NCBI GenBank assembly: GCA_910584615.1
Contig: CAJUAM010000009.1
Location: forward strand, 1-64,000
Direction of reading: 5' to 3'
Source of the DNA: an uncultured Dorea sp.
GTDB lineage: Bacteria > Bacillota > Clostridia > Lachnospirales > Lachnospiraceae
DNA length: 64,000 nucleotides
Shown here: positions 50,858 to 60,147 of the stretch, in pieces
How positions within the stretch are numbered: the stretch's first letter is position 1
Layout: each line of letters begins with the position of its first letter
Translations under genes and position numbers: made by a program
Notes under the pieces: generated by a model
Told to the model about the DNA's origin: nothing
The model's database searches: none
What the model saw: only the letters and a program-made list of their open reading frames with translations

Positions 50858-52252
50858 ATGAAACATTTTGCACAACAGGAAAAAGACTTCGGGCAGGGAA
50901 GTGTCTGCGCTAACATCCTCCGGCTTGCAGTTCCCATGACTCTGGCACAGCTTATCAACGTACTATACAATGTCGTAGACCGCATCTACATCGGTCATAT
51001 CCCCAATACATCCACCGATGCTCTGACCGGCATCGGACTGACACTGCCAGTCATTACTATCATAACTGCATTTGCCAATCTGTTCGGCATGGGCGGCGCT
51101 CCGCTTTTTTCGATTGCCAGGGGCGCAAAAGAACCAGAAAAAGCCGGGCTGATCATGGGAAATTCTTTCTCCATGCTCCTATTATCCGGAAGTATCCTTT
51201 CTGTCAGCTGCTACATATTCAAAAAACCGCTGTTATTCTTGTTCGGCGCAAGTGATGTGACATACCCTTACGCATCTGCCTATACATCTTTGTACCTTCT
51301 GGGCACTTTATTTGTAATGATCAGTCTTGGTATGAACAATTTTATCAATGCACAGGGCTTTGGTATAACCGGAATGCTCACGGTCTCAATAGGAGCAGTA
51401 TTAAACCTGATTCTTGATCCTGTCTTTATCTTTGCATTCGGTATGGGAATCAGGGGAGCTGCTGTAGCAACCATCATCTCTCAGGGCTTTTCTGCTCTGT
51501 GGGTACTTCGCTTTCTGACAAAATCAAAGACACCCGTCAGACTGTCAGTACAGACGATGGCTCTTAAACCGGATCTGATAAAAGAAATAACAGCACTTGG
51601 TCTCTCCGGATTTGTTATGTCCATTACCAACAGCGCGGTACAGATCATATGCAACGCTACCTTGCAGCGCTATGGCGGCGACCTTTATATAGGGATCATG
51701 ACTGTCATAAATTCTGTCAGGGAGATTACTACCATTCCCGTAACGGGTCTCGCAAACGGTTCACAGCCCGTGATCAGTTTTAACTACGGCGCAAGAAAAT
51801 ACGACCGGGTAAAGTCTGCCATAAAACTTACTGCAGCATTTTCCATCGTATTTACATTCATAACATGGGCATTGATTTTCTTCTTCCCGCATTTTATCAT
51901 CCGTCTGTTCAGCAGCGAATCATCCTTATTAAAGGAAGGAATCCCTGCTCTCCACCTGTACTTTTTTGGAATCTTCATGATGGCTTTACAGTTTTCCGGG
52001 CAATCAGCTTTTGTTGCCCTCGGCAGATCAAAACACGCGATTTTTTTCTCTCTGCTGCGCAAAGCAATCATCGTGATACCACTTACATTGTGCCTTCCTG
52101 CCATTGCCGGGCTTGGTACTACAGGAGTGTTTTTAGCAGAACCAATCTCGAATTGTATCGGCGGAACCGCTTGCTTTACCACTATGATCATAACCGTATG
52201 GCACCAGCTTAATAAGGAAGAGGAAAACGAAAAGAACGCTGATAACTCTTAA
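50858..52252 (+). CDS. MATE-family efflux transporter
   Basis: This multidrug and toxin extrusion-type pump has 464 residues and twelve membrane helices in two halves. Each half has the usual start (ILRLAVPMTLAQLINVLYNVVDRIYIG in the first, ITALGLSGFVMSITNSAVQIICN in the second). GMGGAPLFSIARGA and GLANGSQPVISFNYGA are family signatures. It is closest by eye to the NorM/DinF-like group of Clostridia with MepA features. Substrate is unknown. AAGGTGA precedes the ATG. It separates spmB from spmA. Confidence 0.92.
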   Translation: MKHFAQQEKDFGQGSVCANILRLAVPMTLAQLINVLYNVVDRIYIGHIPNTSTDALTGIGLTLPVITIITAFANLFGMGGAPLFSIARGAKEPEKAGLIMGNSFSMLLLSGSILSVSCYIFKKPLLFLFGASDVTYPYASAYTSLYLLGTLFVMISLGMNNFINAQGFGITGMLTVSIGAVLNLILDPVFIFAFGMGIRGAAVATIISQGFSALWVLRFLTKSKTPVRLSVQTMALKPDLIKEITALGLSGFVMSITNSAVQIICNATLQRYGGDLYIGIMTVINSVREITTIPVTGLANGSQPVISFNYGARKYDRVKSAIKLTAAFSIVFTFITWALIFFFPHFIIRLFSSESSLLKEGIPALHLYFFGIFMMALQFSGQSAFVALGRSKHAIFFSLLRKAIIVIPLTLCLPAIAGLGTTGVFLAEPISNCIGGTACFTTMIITVWHQLNKEEENEKNADNS

Positions 52253-52329
52253 AAATTTCCGCCGCACGCTGAATACACTCCGAGCCACCCGCATATCTTT
52301 ATTCGAGAAGACACACAGGAGAACTACTC

Positions 52330-52947
52330 ATGCTAAATTATCTATGGGCAGGAATGATACTTGTTGGAATCATATTTGCCTCTTTTACAGGAAAAATGCC
52401 CGACATTACAAACGCTGCGCTAGACTCTTCCAAGGAAGCCGTTACCTTGTGCATTACTATGATGGGGGTCATGTCCTTCTGGGTCGGTCTTATGGAAATC
52501 GCGGCAAAAGCCGGAATCATCGAAAGTGCTTCCAGAAAAATCCGCCCGCTCATCCGATTCCTTTTTCCAAACCTTCCCGCAGGCCACTCTGCCGAAGAAC
52601 ATATCACCACTAATATCATCGCCAATGTGTTAGGGCTTGGGTGGGCGGCGACGCCGGCCGGATTAAGGGCCATGGAAGAATTAGGCCGGCTTGAGGAGGA
52701 CAGAAGGCAGAAAAGACTTCCTGGGCCGGTGAGAAAGCGGGGAATCGCCAGCAATGAGATGTGTACGTTTCTGATACTGAATATATCATCACTGCAGCTG
52801 ATCCCGGTGAATGTGATCGCGTACCGGAGCCAGTACGGGAGCGTGAATCCGGCGGCAATCGTAGGGCCGGGGATTGCCGCCACAGCAGTAAGTACGATCG
52901 TAGCAGTGATATATTGTAAGATGATGGACGGAAAGCGGAGAGCATAA
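52330..52947 (+). CDS. spmA: spore maturation protein A
   Basis: This nucleoside-recognition domain membrane protein, with SpmB, is needed for proper spore core dehydration. It has 205 residues and aligns end to end with the family (KEAVTLCITMMGVMSFWVGLM, LGLGWAATPAGLRAMEEL, CTFLILNISSLQLIP, AIVGPGIAAT). The DNA changes character near 52620. The first 291 bases have about 46% GC and C above G, while the last 327 have about 55% GC and G well above C (115 against 65 by hand count). GGAG lies upstream of the ATG. It is 77 bases after the MATE gene. Confidence 0.93.
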   Translation: MLNYLWAGMILVGIIFASFTGKMPDITNAALDSSKEAVTLCITMMGVMSFWVGLMEIAAKAGIIESASRKIRPLIRFLFPNLPAGHSAEEHITTNIIANVLGLGWAATPAGLRAMEELGRLEEDRRQKRLPGPVRKRGIASNEMCTFLILNISSLQLIPVNVIAYRSQYGSVNPAAIVGPGIAATAVSTIVAVIYCKMMDGKRRA

Positions 52948-52962
52948 GGCTCTCCGTTTTTT
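52936..52962 (+). terminator. terminator of spmA with the stop codon at its loop
   Basis: CGGAGAGC pairs with GCTCTCCG around a 5-base loop containing the TAA, followed by six Ts. Confidence 0.85.
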
Positions 52963-53141
52963 CATGTAAAAATTCTGTGATACGGTAAAACAGTCAGTTT
53001 CATTCTGCAACTAATAAATATCGCTTTAATATAATATAAAAATATGTAGCCTAGCAAAGCAAATTTTGATACAATATATTAAGAATGTAAAAATAAAGAA
53101 AGGCGAAATCTTCAGCCAAGACATCGAGATCGGAGTTCACA

Positions 53142-55709
53142 ATGAAAAGAAAGCCAAAAAGAAACGGAAAAGGCTCTTTGCTTATTTCTATTATATTAGT
53201 TTTTTGTATTTTAGGAACAGTTGTATTCTCTGTCGCAAGGAAGACATCAGCGGAGATGTCGTCCTCAGCTATCAACAATCTAAGTGACAGCCTCACCCTG
53301 GTTAAGGGAACGATAGAGGCTATTTTAATTAAAGAAACAGAATTCCAAGAGTTCATCGCACAGGAAATTGCCATTTCCGACGACCCTTATGAATTCATCC
53401 GCTCATATAAAAAAAATCAGACGATAGCTAAGGTATCTCTGATACTAGAGGGTGAAACAGAAGGTATTTCCAGCACAGGAGAAGTTTTTTCAGAAAATGC
53501 CCTTGATTTTTCTTCTGGAAAAAAGGTAGGCTCTTTATCGCTTACCCAATCCTATCTGAACGATATGGGAACGTGGGCATACACTATGAAGTGCCCTGTT
53601 ATAAAACAAGACAAAGAGATAGCAACTCTATATATTGAGTATACTTTTGACTCTTTTGAAATGACATTACCAAATAACCTTTATGACGGAAGTGCCATGC
53701 TGTATATTATGGACAGCAAAAGCGAGAGGCTTGTATTAAAGCCTACGGGAATGGGTGAGCGTGATGCCGGTCATCTGAATCTGGCGGATTTTTACCGCGC
53801 CAACAACATTATGGAGGAGACTCTTCAATCAAAGGTTGCTAAAACAATCCGGGCCGGAGATAATATCATGTTCTATCATGATATCAGAAATAAAAACTCT
53901 CTGATCTATATGTGGGCGGTTAATGACGGGGCATTCTACCTGATCGGATATGTACCGATCGAAGCAATCCAGCAGGAAGGCCGCACTGTAAACCAGAGTA
54001 TTCTCATCGTTGTACTTGTTATGCTTATCGCTTTCTTTTTATGTTTTATTTTGTATTATCTCAGCCGAAAGCATGAGGAAGCAATACGAAAAGAGCAGGA
54101 AGCAGAAAGAGAGGTCTATAACAAGCAATTAGCGGAAGCATTACAGGCAGCACAGATAGCAAGCAGTTCCAAGACAACATTCCTCTCGAACATGTCTCAC
54201 GACATCCGTACACCTATGAATGCTATTCTTGGATTTACTACTTTACTTTCCAAGGACGCGGATAAGCCGTCCAAGGTAAGAGAATACACAAAAAAGATTA
54301 CTTCGTCTGGTCAGCATCTGCTCAGCCTGATCAACGATGTTTTGGATGTATCTAAAATCGAGAGCGGAAAGATGGTGCTTACCATTGATGAATTCACCCT
54401 GAATGATCTGGTATCCTCAGTAGATGCCATTATCCGCCCGATGGCTAGAGAAAAAGCACAAAACTTTTATGTCACAGTGACAGATATCCGTCACGAATAT
54501 CTGATAGGAGACGAGACCAGGATCAACCAGATTTTGATCAACCTTCTTTCAAACTCAGTAAAATATACACCTGCGAACGGTAATATCTGGTTCCGTATCA
54601 TCGGGCAGGAACAGCATTCTGCCCAATATGAGCATATCCGGATCGAAGTCGAGGACGACGGATACGGTATGACGCCGGAATTTTTAGAGACTATCTTTGA
54701 CGCATTTACTAGAGCAGAAAACAGTACCACAAACAAGGTTCAGGGAGCCGGACTTGGTATGGCGATCACAAAAAATATTGTAGAACTAATGGGTGGTACG
54801 ATCGACGTTTTCAGCGAAGTTAATAAAGGCAGTCTTTTCAGGGTCGATCTGGAGCTTCGCATACCCAGCGAACTGTCAGACAGACAGTTTTGGAAAAACA
54901 GCGGTATCACCCGGATTCTGGCTGTGGATGATAGTGCCGAAATATGCAAGAGCATAAAGACACTGATGAAGGACACTGGCATATCTGTAGATACTGCACC
55001 CAGCGCTCAGGAAGCAATACGCATGGCACAGCACGCCTGTGACAGCGGGACTTTCTATCAGGCAGTCCTGCTTGACTTCACTATTGAGGGTATGGACGGG
55101 ATTGAGACAGCCGCAAAACTCCGTAAGATCATTCCGGATACTACTCCAATCCTGTTCCTTACGGCCTATGATGATGCTGACACGCAAGCAGAAGTTTCTT
55201 CTATGGAAAATGTAGGATTTCTGACCAAACCATTCTTTGTGTCTGCATTCAAGGAAGCTCTTGTCACTATGAATCTTGCGCAGGATAACGGCAAATCAAG
55301 TTCTGAAACCGAAGAAGAAACTGTCCTTTTCGGGCTGCATTTTCTTATTGCGGAAGACAACGATATCAATGCAGAAATTTTATCAGAACTTTTAGATATC
55401 GAAGGCGCAACCTGTGAAATAGTTCAAAATGGCCAATTAGTTTTAGAGCGGTTTGAACATGCTGCCCCGGGCGAATTTGATGCCATTTTAATGGATGTTC
55501 AAATGCCAGTCATGAACGGCTATGAAGCATCTGAAAAAATTCGTTTGTTAAACCGCGATGACGCAAAAGATATACCAATTATTGCCATGACTGCGAACGC
55601 TTTTGCCGAAGATGTAAAGGATGCGTTAAATGCCGGAATGAACGCGCATGTCGCAAAGCCTATTAATATGGATCTATTAAAGAAGACCATTCACCATTGT
55701 ATATCTTAG
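53142..55709 (+). CDS. hybrid sensor histidine kinase with two receiver domains
   Basis: This 855-residue protein has a membrane segment (about 10-30), an external sensor region of about 250 residues and a second membrane segment (about 283-308). A coiled linker leads to HisKA with H353 in MSHDIRTPMN, then an ATPase domain. Two receiver domains follow, with phospho-acceptors D645 (VLLDFTIEG) and D785 (LMDVQMPV). There is no output domain, so it signals by phosphorelay or to an unseen partner. It is followed 31 bases later by a solute-binding lipoprotein, which suggests the external region reads a bound ligand. GGAG precedes the ATG. Confidence 0.92.
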   Translation: MKRKPKRNGKGSLLISIILVFCILGTVVFSVARKTSAEMSSSAINNLSDSLTLVKGTIEAILIKETEFQEFIAQEIAISDDPYEFIRSYKKNQTIAKVSLILEGETEGISSTGEVFSENALDFSSGKKVGSLSLTQSYLNDMGTWAYTMKCPVIKQDKEIATLYIEYTFDSFEMTLPNNLYDGSAMLYIMDSKSERLVLKPTGMGERDAGHLNLADFYRANNIMEETLQSKVAKTIRAGDNIMFYHDIRNKNSLIYMWAVNDGAFYLIGYVPIEAIQQEGRTVNQSILIVVLVMLIAFFLCFILYYLSRKHEEAIRKEQEAEREVYNKQLAEALQAAQIASSSKTTFLSNMSHDIRTPMNAILGFTTLLSKDADKPSKVREYTKKITSSGQHLLSLINDVLDVSKIESGKMVLTIDEFTLNDLVSSVDAIIRPMAREKAQNFYVTVTDIRHEYLIGDETRINQILINLLSNSVKYTPANGNIWFRIIGQEQHSAQYEHIRIEVEDDGYGMTPEFLETIFDAFTRAENSTTNKVQGAGLGMAITKNIVELMGGTIDVFSEVNKGSLFRVDLELRIPSELSDRQFWKNSGITRILAVDDSAEICKSIKTLMKDTGISVDTAPSAQEAIRMAQHACDSGTFYQAVLLDFTIEGMDGIETAAKLRKIIPDTTPILFLTAYDDADTQAEVSSMENVGFLTKPFFVSAFKEALVTMNLAQDNGKSSSETEEETVLFGLHFLIAEDNDINAEILSELLDIEGATCEIVQNGQLVLERFEHAAPGEFDAILMDVQMPVMNGYEASEKIRLLNRDDAKDIPIIAMTANAFAEDVKDALNAGMNAHVAKPINMDLLKKTIHHCIS

Positions 55710-55740
55710 ACCCCCTTTAATAACACGGAAGGAGATTGAC

Positions 55741-57066
55741 ATGAAAAGAAATATAAAGGGAACCTTAAGCAAATCAGCAGCAGCCTGCATGACCGGGATC
55801 ATGACTCTGTTACTGGCTGCCTGCAGCAATAATACAAACACTACCGAAAATCTTGTTTCCAATGATAACGACGACAAAAAGATCATCAACCTGTTCGGTC
55901 CTATGGAAAAATCAAAGCCAAATGTGCATAACACTGCAAGAACCGCCTTCGACTTAACCATTCAAATGGCAGAAGAAGATCATGACCTGACTGTCCGTTA
56001 CAGAACCTACACTGCCGAAAATTATCAGGAAAAAACTTATGATGATGTAACACTTGACCGTGTGCGCAATAATATGGATGATCTTTATCTGCTAAATCCT
56101 GATACCATCCAGATATTAGCTTCGGAAGACAGACTTTTAGACCTGTCTGTGCTTAACAGCGCTAAGAATCTGCGGGATGTTGTAAAAATCGCAAATACAG
56201 TCAACGGCAAGCTGTCAGCAATCCCACAGGAAGTAGTTGTACACGGTTTGTTTGTAAACAAGGATATGTTCGATAAATATAAGCTGAAACTTCCGAATAC
56301 ACCTGAAGAATTTATGGAGTGCTGCAGAGTGTTCAAGGAAAATGGCATCGAAACTCCGATCGGCGCAAACCGCTGGTGGCTGGAGAACTTTGTATTTGCC
56401 CAGGCTTACGCAGATCTGTACAATGGAGACCAGACAGAGGAACTTATAGCTGCTCTCAATAAAGGCGAAGCCAAATACAGTGATTACATGCGTCCCGGTT
56501 TTGAATATCTGAAGGAACTGATCGACAAAGGGTATATAGATGCTAAAACTGCTTATACCTATGAAGCAATAGAAGGAGAAGGGCCTGATTTTCTGTCCCA
56601 GAAGACTCCTATCGTCATGGCTTACTGGGGCGCCGCGAACACAAAAACAGCTTACGGAGAGCCTGATTTTAATCTTCAGGTCATCGGATTTCCCAGCAAG
56701 CTTGGGCAAATGCCTGTTGTATCCATAACTGGGTACGCAATCTGTGCCGGAGCAAAACATTTAGACGATACAGTGGCTGTTATGGATACGATCCTCTCCG
56801 ACGAGGCACTCCAAATATATGCTGAGACCAATAAAGTCATCTCTCCATCAAAAAACGTAGAAATAGAGTGCATTGATGCATTGAAACCTCTGAACGACAA
56901 GATCAATGATGATGTGTATGTACTCGGTTCTAATGCCGGCATGAATGTAGAACAGTGGGGAAATACCTGTATGATCGTGCGCGACCTCTTAAATGGCGCT
57001 ACGGTAGACGAATGTATGGAATCCTTTGATAAGCTTCAGGAAAAAGCTTTAAAAAATAACAAATGA
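55741..57066 (+). CDS. extracellular solute-binding lipoprotein (family 1 type), orphan
   Basis: This protein of 441 residues has a lipoprotein signal ending LLLAAC, with lipidated C28, then a Ser/Asn/Thr-rich linker. The mature part has the sugar-binding-protein layout, with IPQEVVVHGLFVNKDMFDKY (hinge and substrate region), AFAQAYADLYNG-like middle helices and a GYAICAGAKHLD segment near 330. AAGGAG precedes the ATG. No ABC permease or ATPase is nearby. It is encoded with the hybrid kinase and ends at a strong terminator, so it may be a ligand-sensing partner rather than a transport component. Confidence 0.88.
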   Translation: MKRNIKGTLSKSAAACMTGIMTLLLAACSNNTNTTENLVSNDNDDKKIINLFGPMEKSKPNVHNTARTAFDLTIQMAEEDHDLTVRYRTYTAENYQEKTYDDVTLDRVRNNMDDLYLLNPDTIQILASEDRLLDLSVLNSAKNLRDVVKIANTVNGKLSAIPQEVVVHGLFVNKDMFDKYKLKLPNTPEEFMECCRVFKENGIETPIGANRWWLENFVFAQAYADLYNGDQTEELIAALNKGEAKYSDYMRPGFEYLKELIDKGYIDAKTAYTYEAIEGEGPDFLSQKTPIVMAYWGAANTKTAYGEPDFNLQVIGFPSKLGQMPVVSITGYAICAGAKHLDDTVAVMDTILSDEALQIYAETNKVISPSKNVEIECIDALKPLNDKINDDVYVLGSNAGMNVEQWGNTCMIVRDLLNGATVDECMESFDKLQEKALKNNK

Positions 57067-57091
57067 TCAAATATTTTCTTAAAGTCATTAT

Positions 57092-57132
57092 AAAGCGGTA
57101 TCTGCCAGTCAATCAGATACCGCTTTTTCTTT
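57092..57132 (+). terminator. terminator of the kinase-lipoprotein operon
   Basis: AAAGCGGTATCTG pairs with CAGATACCGCTTT (13 bp, 9-base loop), followed by TTCTTTT. Confidence 0.9.
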
Positions 57133-57154
57133 TAGAGCAATCCAAACTTAATGC

Positions 57155-57182
57155 TTGCTTTTTTCTATTTTCGGGTTATAAT
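57155..57182 (+). promoter_or_regulatory. promoter of the hemolysin III-family gene
   Basis: TTGCTT, a 16-base spacer and TATAAT, about 70 bases before the ATG. Confidence 0.65.
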
Positions 57183-57252
57183 ATAGATATATGCTTAATA
57201 TAGTTTTAAAAACTACATGTTAAAATCATGATATATCAAGGAGGCGTTTCGT

Positions 57253-57915
57253 ATGTCAAATACTATCAATCATTATGTTAAAGACCCCGGAAGTGCAATC
57301 ACCCATTTTATAGGCATGTTGATGGCTATATTTGCGGCTGTGCCGCTGATCATCAAGGCAGCTAACGAACCAGCCCGCATTTATCTCATTTCTATCATCA
57401 TATATGCGGCAAGCCTGATCCTGTTATATGCGGCAAGTACTACTTACCATACCTTCAACCGCTCAGAAAAAGTTAACACCATCCTCAAAAAAATAGACCA
57501 TATGATGATCAGTGTACTCATTGCAGGAAGCTACACGCCAATCTGCCTCCTCGTATTAGGCGGCAGACGGGGATTTATCCTTCTAACGATCGTATGGAGT
57601 TTTGCCATTGTCGGTATACTGATCAAAGCATTTTGGGTATACTGTCCCCGCTGGGTATCTTCCGTATTATATATCGGCATGGGCTGGACTTGTGTTCTGG
57701 CATTTACACAGATTTTAAATTCTATGTCAACAGCAGCTTTCATATGGCTTCTTGCCGGTGGTGTCATCTATACTGCCGGTGGTGTCATCTATGCGCTCAA
57801 ACTCCCGATTTTCAATCTGAAGCACAAGAATTTCGGCAGCCACGAAATCTTCCACCTCTTCGTTATGGGCGGCAGCGCTTGTCATTTTATTGTGATGTAT
57901 GTATTTGTTCTTTAA
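57253..57915 (+). CDS. hemolysin III / PAQR-family membrane protein
   Basis: It has 220 residues and seven membrane helices. The conserved residues of the PAQR/HlyIII group are present: ITHFIGM in helix 1, STTYHTF after helix 3 with serine and histidine, and HEIFHLFVMGGSACHF with the paired histidines that would bind zinc. PAQR relatives act as ceramidase-like hydrolases, and YqfA-type bacterial members influence membrane fluidity. Haemolytic activity should not be assumed. AAGGAGG lies upstream. Its last 29 bases overlap the convergent GIY-YIG gene. Confidence 0.88.
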   Translation: MSNTINHYVKDPGSAITHFIGMLMAIFAAVPLIIKAANEPARIYLISIIIYAASLILLYAASTTYHTFNRSEKVNTILKKIDHMMISVLIAGSYTPICLLVLGGRRGFILLTIVWSFAIVGILIKAFWVYCPRWVSSVLYIGMGWTCVLAFTQILNSMSTAAFIWLLAGGVIYTAGGVIYALKLPIFNLKHKNFGSHEIFHLFVMGGSACHFIVMYVFVL

Positions 57916-58156
57916 ACTTTTGTCCGATTAACATTATCTTCTTTGAACGGGACATATGCTTTATGGCATATTCCCGTTTCATAGCTTCTTCCTTTGTCTC
58001 AAATTCCTCAAAATATACAAGCCTGACCGGACGCCGGTTCTTAGTATATTTTGCTCCTTTTCCCGCATTATGGGCACTTATCCTCTTTTCCAGATCCGTC
58101 GTCCATCCTGTATAGAGACTGCCGTCCCTGCATTCTGCTATATATGTATAATTCAT
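57887..58156 (-). CDS. GIY-YIG domain protein (UPF0213 / YazA type)
   Basis: This is a small single-domain protein of 89 residues. The GIY-YIG motif appears as TYIAECRDGSLYTGWT, followed by the arginine in DLEKRISAHN and KAKYTKNRRPVRLVYFEEFETKEEAMKREYAIK, where the glutamate is catalytic in true nucleases. The role of this group is unknown; nucleic acid processing is assumed. The start at 58156 follows AGGTGGA. It overlaps the HlyIII 3' end. Confidence 0.88.
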   Translation of the reverse strand: MNYTYIAECRDGSLYTGWTTDLEKRISAHNAGKGAKYTKNRRPVRLVYFEEFETKEEAMKREYAIKHMSRSKKIMLIGQKFKEQIHTSQ

Positions 58157-58262
58157 ATCTCCACCTGATACCTGTTTTTTATCCACATTCCTCTGTTCAG
58201 ACAATATTATAATGCACCTGGCATAAAAATAACAGCCTGACATATTGCCAGACTGCTATTTT

Positions 58263-59054
58263 TTATTCTACCAGATAATCCATCGGATTAACTGGCTGTC
58301 CATCTTTTCTCATTTCAAAATATACGTTGCAGCCTTCTACACTGTAATAGATTGTTGGATCTCCTACATAACCCAGTACTGTCTTACTGTCAACATAATC
58401 GCCGGTTTTTACCTTCACGTCATTTAACTGTCCGTAAAACAGTTCAAATCCGCCTCCAATGTCAACATTAACTGTCGTCCCTGTCTCTGCCGTTTTATCA
58501 ATAGACTTTACAATCCCCGGCGCGGATGAGATGATCTGATCGCCTTTCTCTCCCGATATCACCAGTGCCGGATTGTATTTGAACTGATCTAATGTAGAGA
58601 AATAAACAGTTTTATCCATGCTGTAGTTCATGAGCAGTGTTCCTTCCACCGGCCATAAGAGCTTACTTTCATTAGTAAAGTTCACTGCATTGCTCTCACC
58701 TGCCGTCTGCTCTGTACTTTCTTCCTGACTGCTCTGCGTCTGTGTTTCCTCTTCCTCTTCTTCCATCTCTTTTGTATCAGCAGCTTCCAATGTCTGATCC
58801 AGAACATCTTCTTCCTTTTCATTGATGATCAGATTTGTATTGGTTGGTTCTGACTTTTCTGTCTGTTCTTTCTGCTCCAGCTTCTTTGCCTGCGACAGTT
58901 CCATCTGTTCTATTTCCCGCTGTGAATCTCTGTAGTCTTTAAATGTATATGTTCCCACAATCGCGATTGCTGCTACAAAACACAACACTGCCGCAACGGC
59001 TGCTCCTCTGTTTTTTCGTTTCGGCCTAAATTTTGGAGTTTGCCTTTCATTCAT
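58263..59054 (-). CDS. spoIIQ: SpoIIQ-like forespore membrane protein with degenerate LytM domain
   Basis: During engulfment SpoIIQ in the forespore membrane pairs with SpoIIIAH across the septum to form a channel and zipper. This protein has 263 residues. It has one membrane segment (about 20-38), a long acidic and glutamine-rich linker (about 45-125) and a C-terminal M23/LytM fold. The usual zinc ligands are replaced: YNPALVI stands where HxxxD is expected, and CNVYFEMR where HxH is expected. It should therefore be structural rather than enzymatic. It lies directly after spoIID, the usual neighbour. The start at 59054 follows GAGGTGG. Confidence 0.88.
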   Translation of the reverse strand: MNERQTPKFRPKRKNRGAAVAAVLCFVAAIAIVGTYTFKDYRDSQREIEQMELSQAKKLEQKEQTEKSEPTNTNLIINEKEEDVLDQTLEAADTKEMEEEEEETQTQSSQEESTEQTAGESNAVNFTNESKLLWPVEGTLLMNYSMDKTVYFSTLDQFKYNPALVISGEKGDQIISSAPGIVKSIDKTAETGTTVNVDIGGGFELFYGQLNDVKVKTGDYVDSKTVLGYVGDPTIYYSVEGCNVYFEMRKDGQPVNPMDYLVE

Positions 59055-59139
59055 TATAATCACCACCTCTGACTCTATTTTTGCCAGATAGCGGCTTACT
59101 TATTCTTATAAATATAATTAAATCAAATTTTACTCATGA

Positions 59140-60084
59140 CTAATTTGACAGTACAATATCTGTCGCCTCTTTTATATCTGTTTCTTCAAAAAACTGCTCC
59201 AGGATCTCCTCATACCCACGTCCTTTTTTTGCCATCTCGTTTGCTGTATTCTGGCTCATCCCCAGTCCATGTCCGACACCCCTCGTCGTAATCCGAAGTT
59301 TTCCGTTATATTTCTGCAAAGTAAAACAGCTTGATGCCAAATGATAATTTGACCGGAATTCCTCACCGCTTACTTCCTCTTTTCCAACTCTCACACTAAG
59401 CACATACCCAGCCGTATCACACTTTACAACCTCGGCATCCATATCTTCAAGAGTCACTGTCTGAATCTGTTCCTCCGCTTCAATATCCAGCGGACATTCC
59501 AATATTTTCAAATAAGGATATGATTCTCCAAGAACTTCTTTCCCGTCTCTGGTACTCCCATTACTCAATCGGAAAAACGGCGTGTTCGCAAGGTTTCCGT
59601 CATACATGAGCACCTGCCCTTCTGTATCGCGCCACGCACTTCTCAGCTTGTTATAATAGCGCGAATATTTAGTTACTCCCCATGCCTTTTCCATCTGTTT
59701 CCTCGTCCAGAAAGAACCATTAAGTACTGTATCGCTTCCCTCCTGCCCAATCTTTCGGTAAACATCCGTCCGTACCAGCACAGCCTGGGCTTTCAGCATC
59801 TCTTTCTCATAATCCGGCAGTACTTCCTTCGCCATGATCCCTATACAGTAATCTTCGATCGGAAGTTCGATAATTTCATCTTTACCGGATGAAACAGCAC
59901 TGCCGTCATTTTCTGTATCATCCACATCTTCAGACTGATTTTCATCCAGCTTTACTTTCACATATGTCCCATCCACGTGGGATGAAGTCGTAATGCTTGG
60001 ACCATTTATAAATACTGTTATCACATAAGGCAATAATATTATGATGACCAGATAGTATCCGAATTGTTTGAATGTCTGCCGCAT
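59140..60084 (-). CDS. spoIID: stage II sporulation protein D (lytic transglycosylase)
   Basis: SpoIID cleaves glycan strands in the septum and drives membrane migration with SpoIIM and SpoIIP during engulfment. It has 314 residues, with an N-terminal membrane segment (about 10-27) and an exported domain. The catalytic glutamate lies in IGIMAKEVLPDY, followed by KAQAVLVRTDVYR and the C-terminal GVGHGLGMSQNTANEMAKKG. Its ribosome binding site GGGAGGG is the 3' arm of the glgP terminator, seven bases before the ATG. Confidence 0.93.
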   Translation of the reverse strand: MRQTFKQFGYYLVIIILLPYVITVFINGPSITTSSHVDGTYVKVKLDENQSEDVDDTENDGSAVSSGKDEIIELPIEDYCIGIMAKEVLPDYEKEMLKAQAVLVRTDVYRKIGQEGSDTVLNGSFWTRKQMEKAWGVTKYSRYYNKLRSAWRDTEGQVLMYDGNLANTPFFRLSNGSTRDGKEVLGESYPYLKILECPLDIEAEEQIQTVTLEDMDAEVVKCDTAGYVLSVRVGKEEVSGEEFRSNYHLASSCFTLQKYNGKLRITTRGVGHGLGMSQNTANEMAKKGRGYEEILEQFFEETDIKEATDIVLSN

Positions 60085-60114
60085 AAAAAAGCCCTCCCAT
60101 ACACTGTATGGGAG
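60085..60114 (-). terminator. glgP terminator that contains the spoIID ribosome binding site
   Basis: On the minus strand CTCCCATAC-AGT-GTATGGGAG is followed by GGC and six Ts; the next base is the A of the spoIID ATG. The 3' arm plus the next bases read GGGAGGG, the only binding site for spoIID. Folding of the hairpin hides it. Confidence 0.9.
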
Positions 60115-60147
60115 AACTTCATTATTTATGCATAATTATCCTTATAA

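Noticed and set aside
57750..57795. Near-duplicate GGTGGTGTCATCTAT in the hemolysin III gene
   Set aside because: Both copies encode a glycine-rich helix motif that the family repeats at protein level; no sign of a recent duplication.
58179..58187. Isolated TTATCCACA upstream of the GIY-YIG gene
   Set aside because: A single DnaA-box match in an AT-rich gap is expected by chance and has no neighbours, unlike the cluster at 28191.
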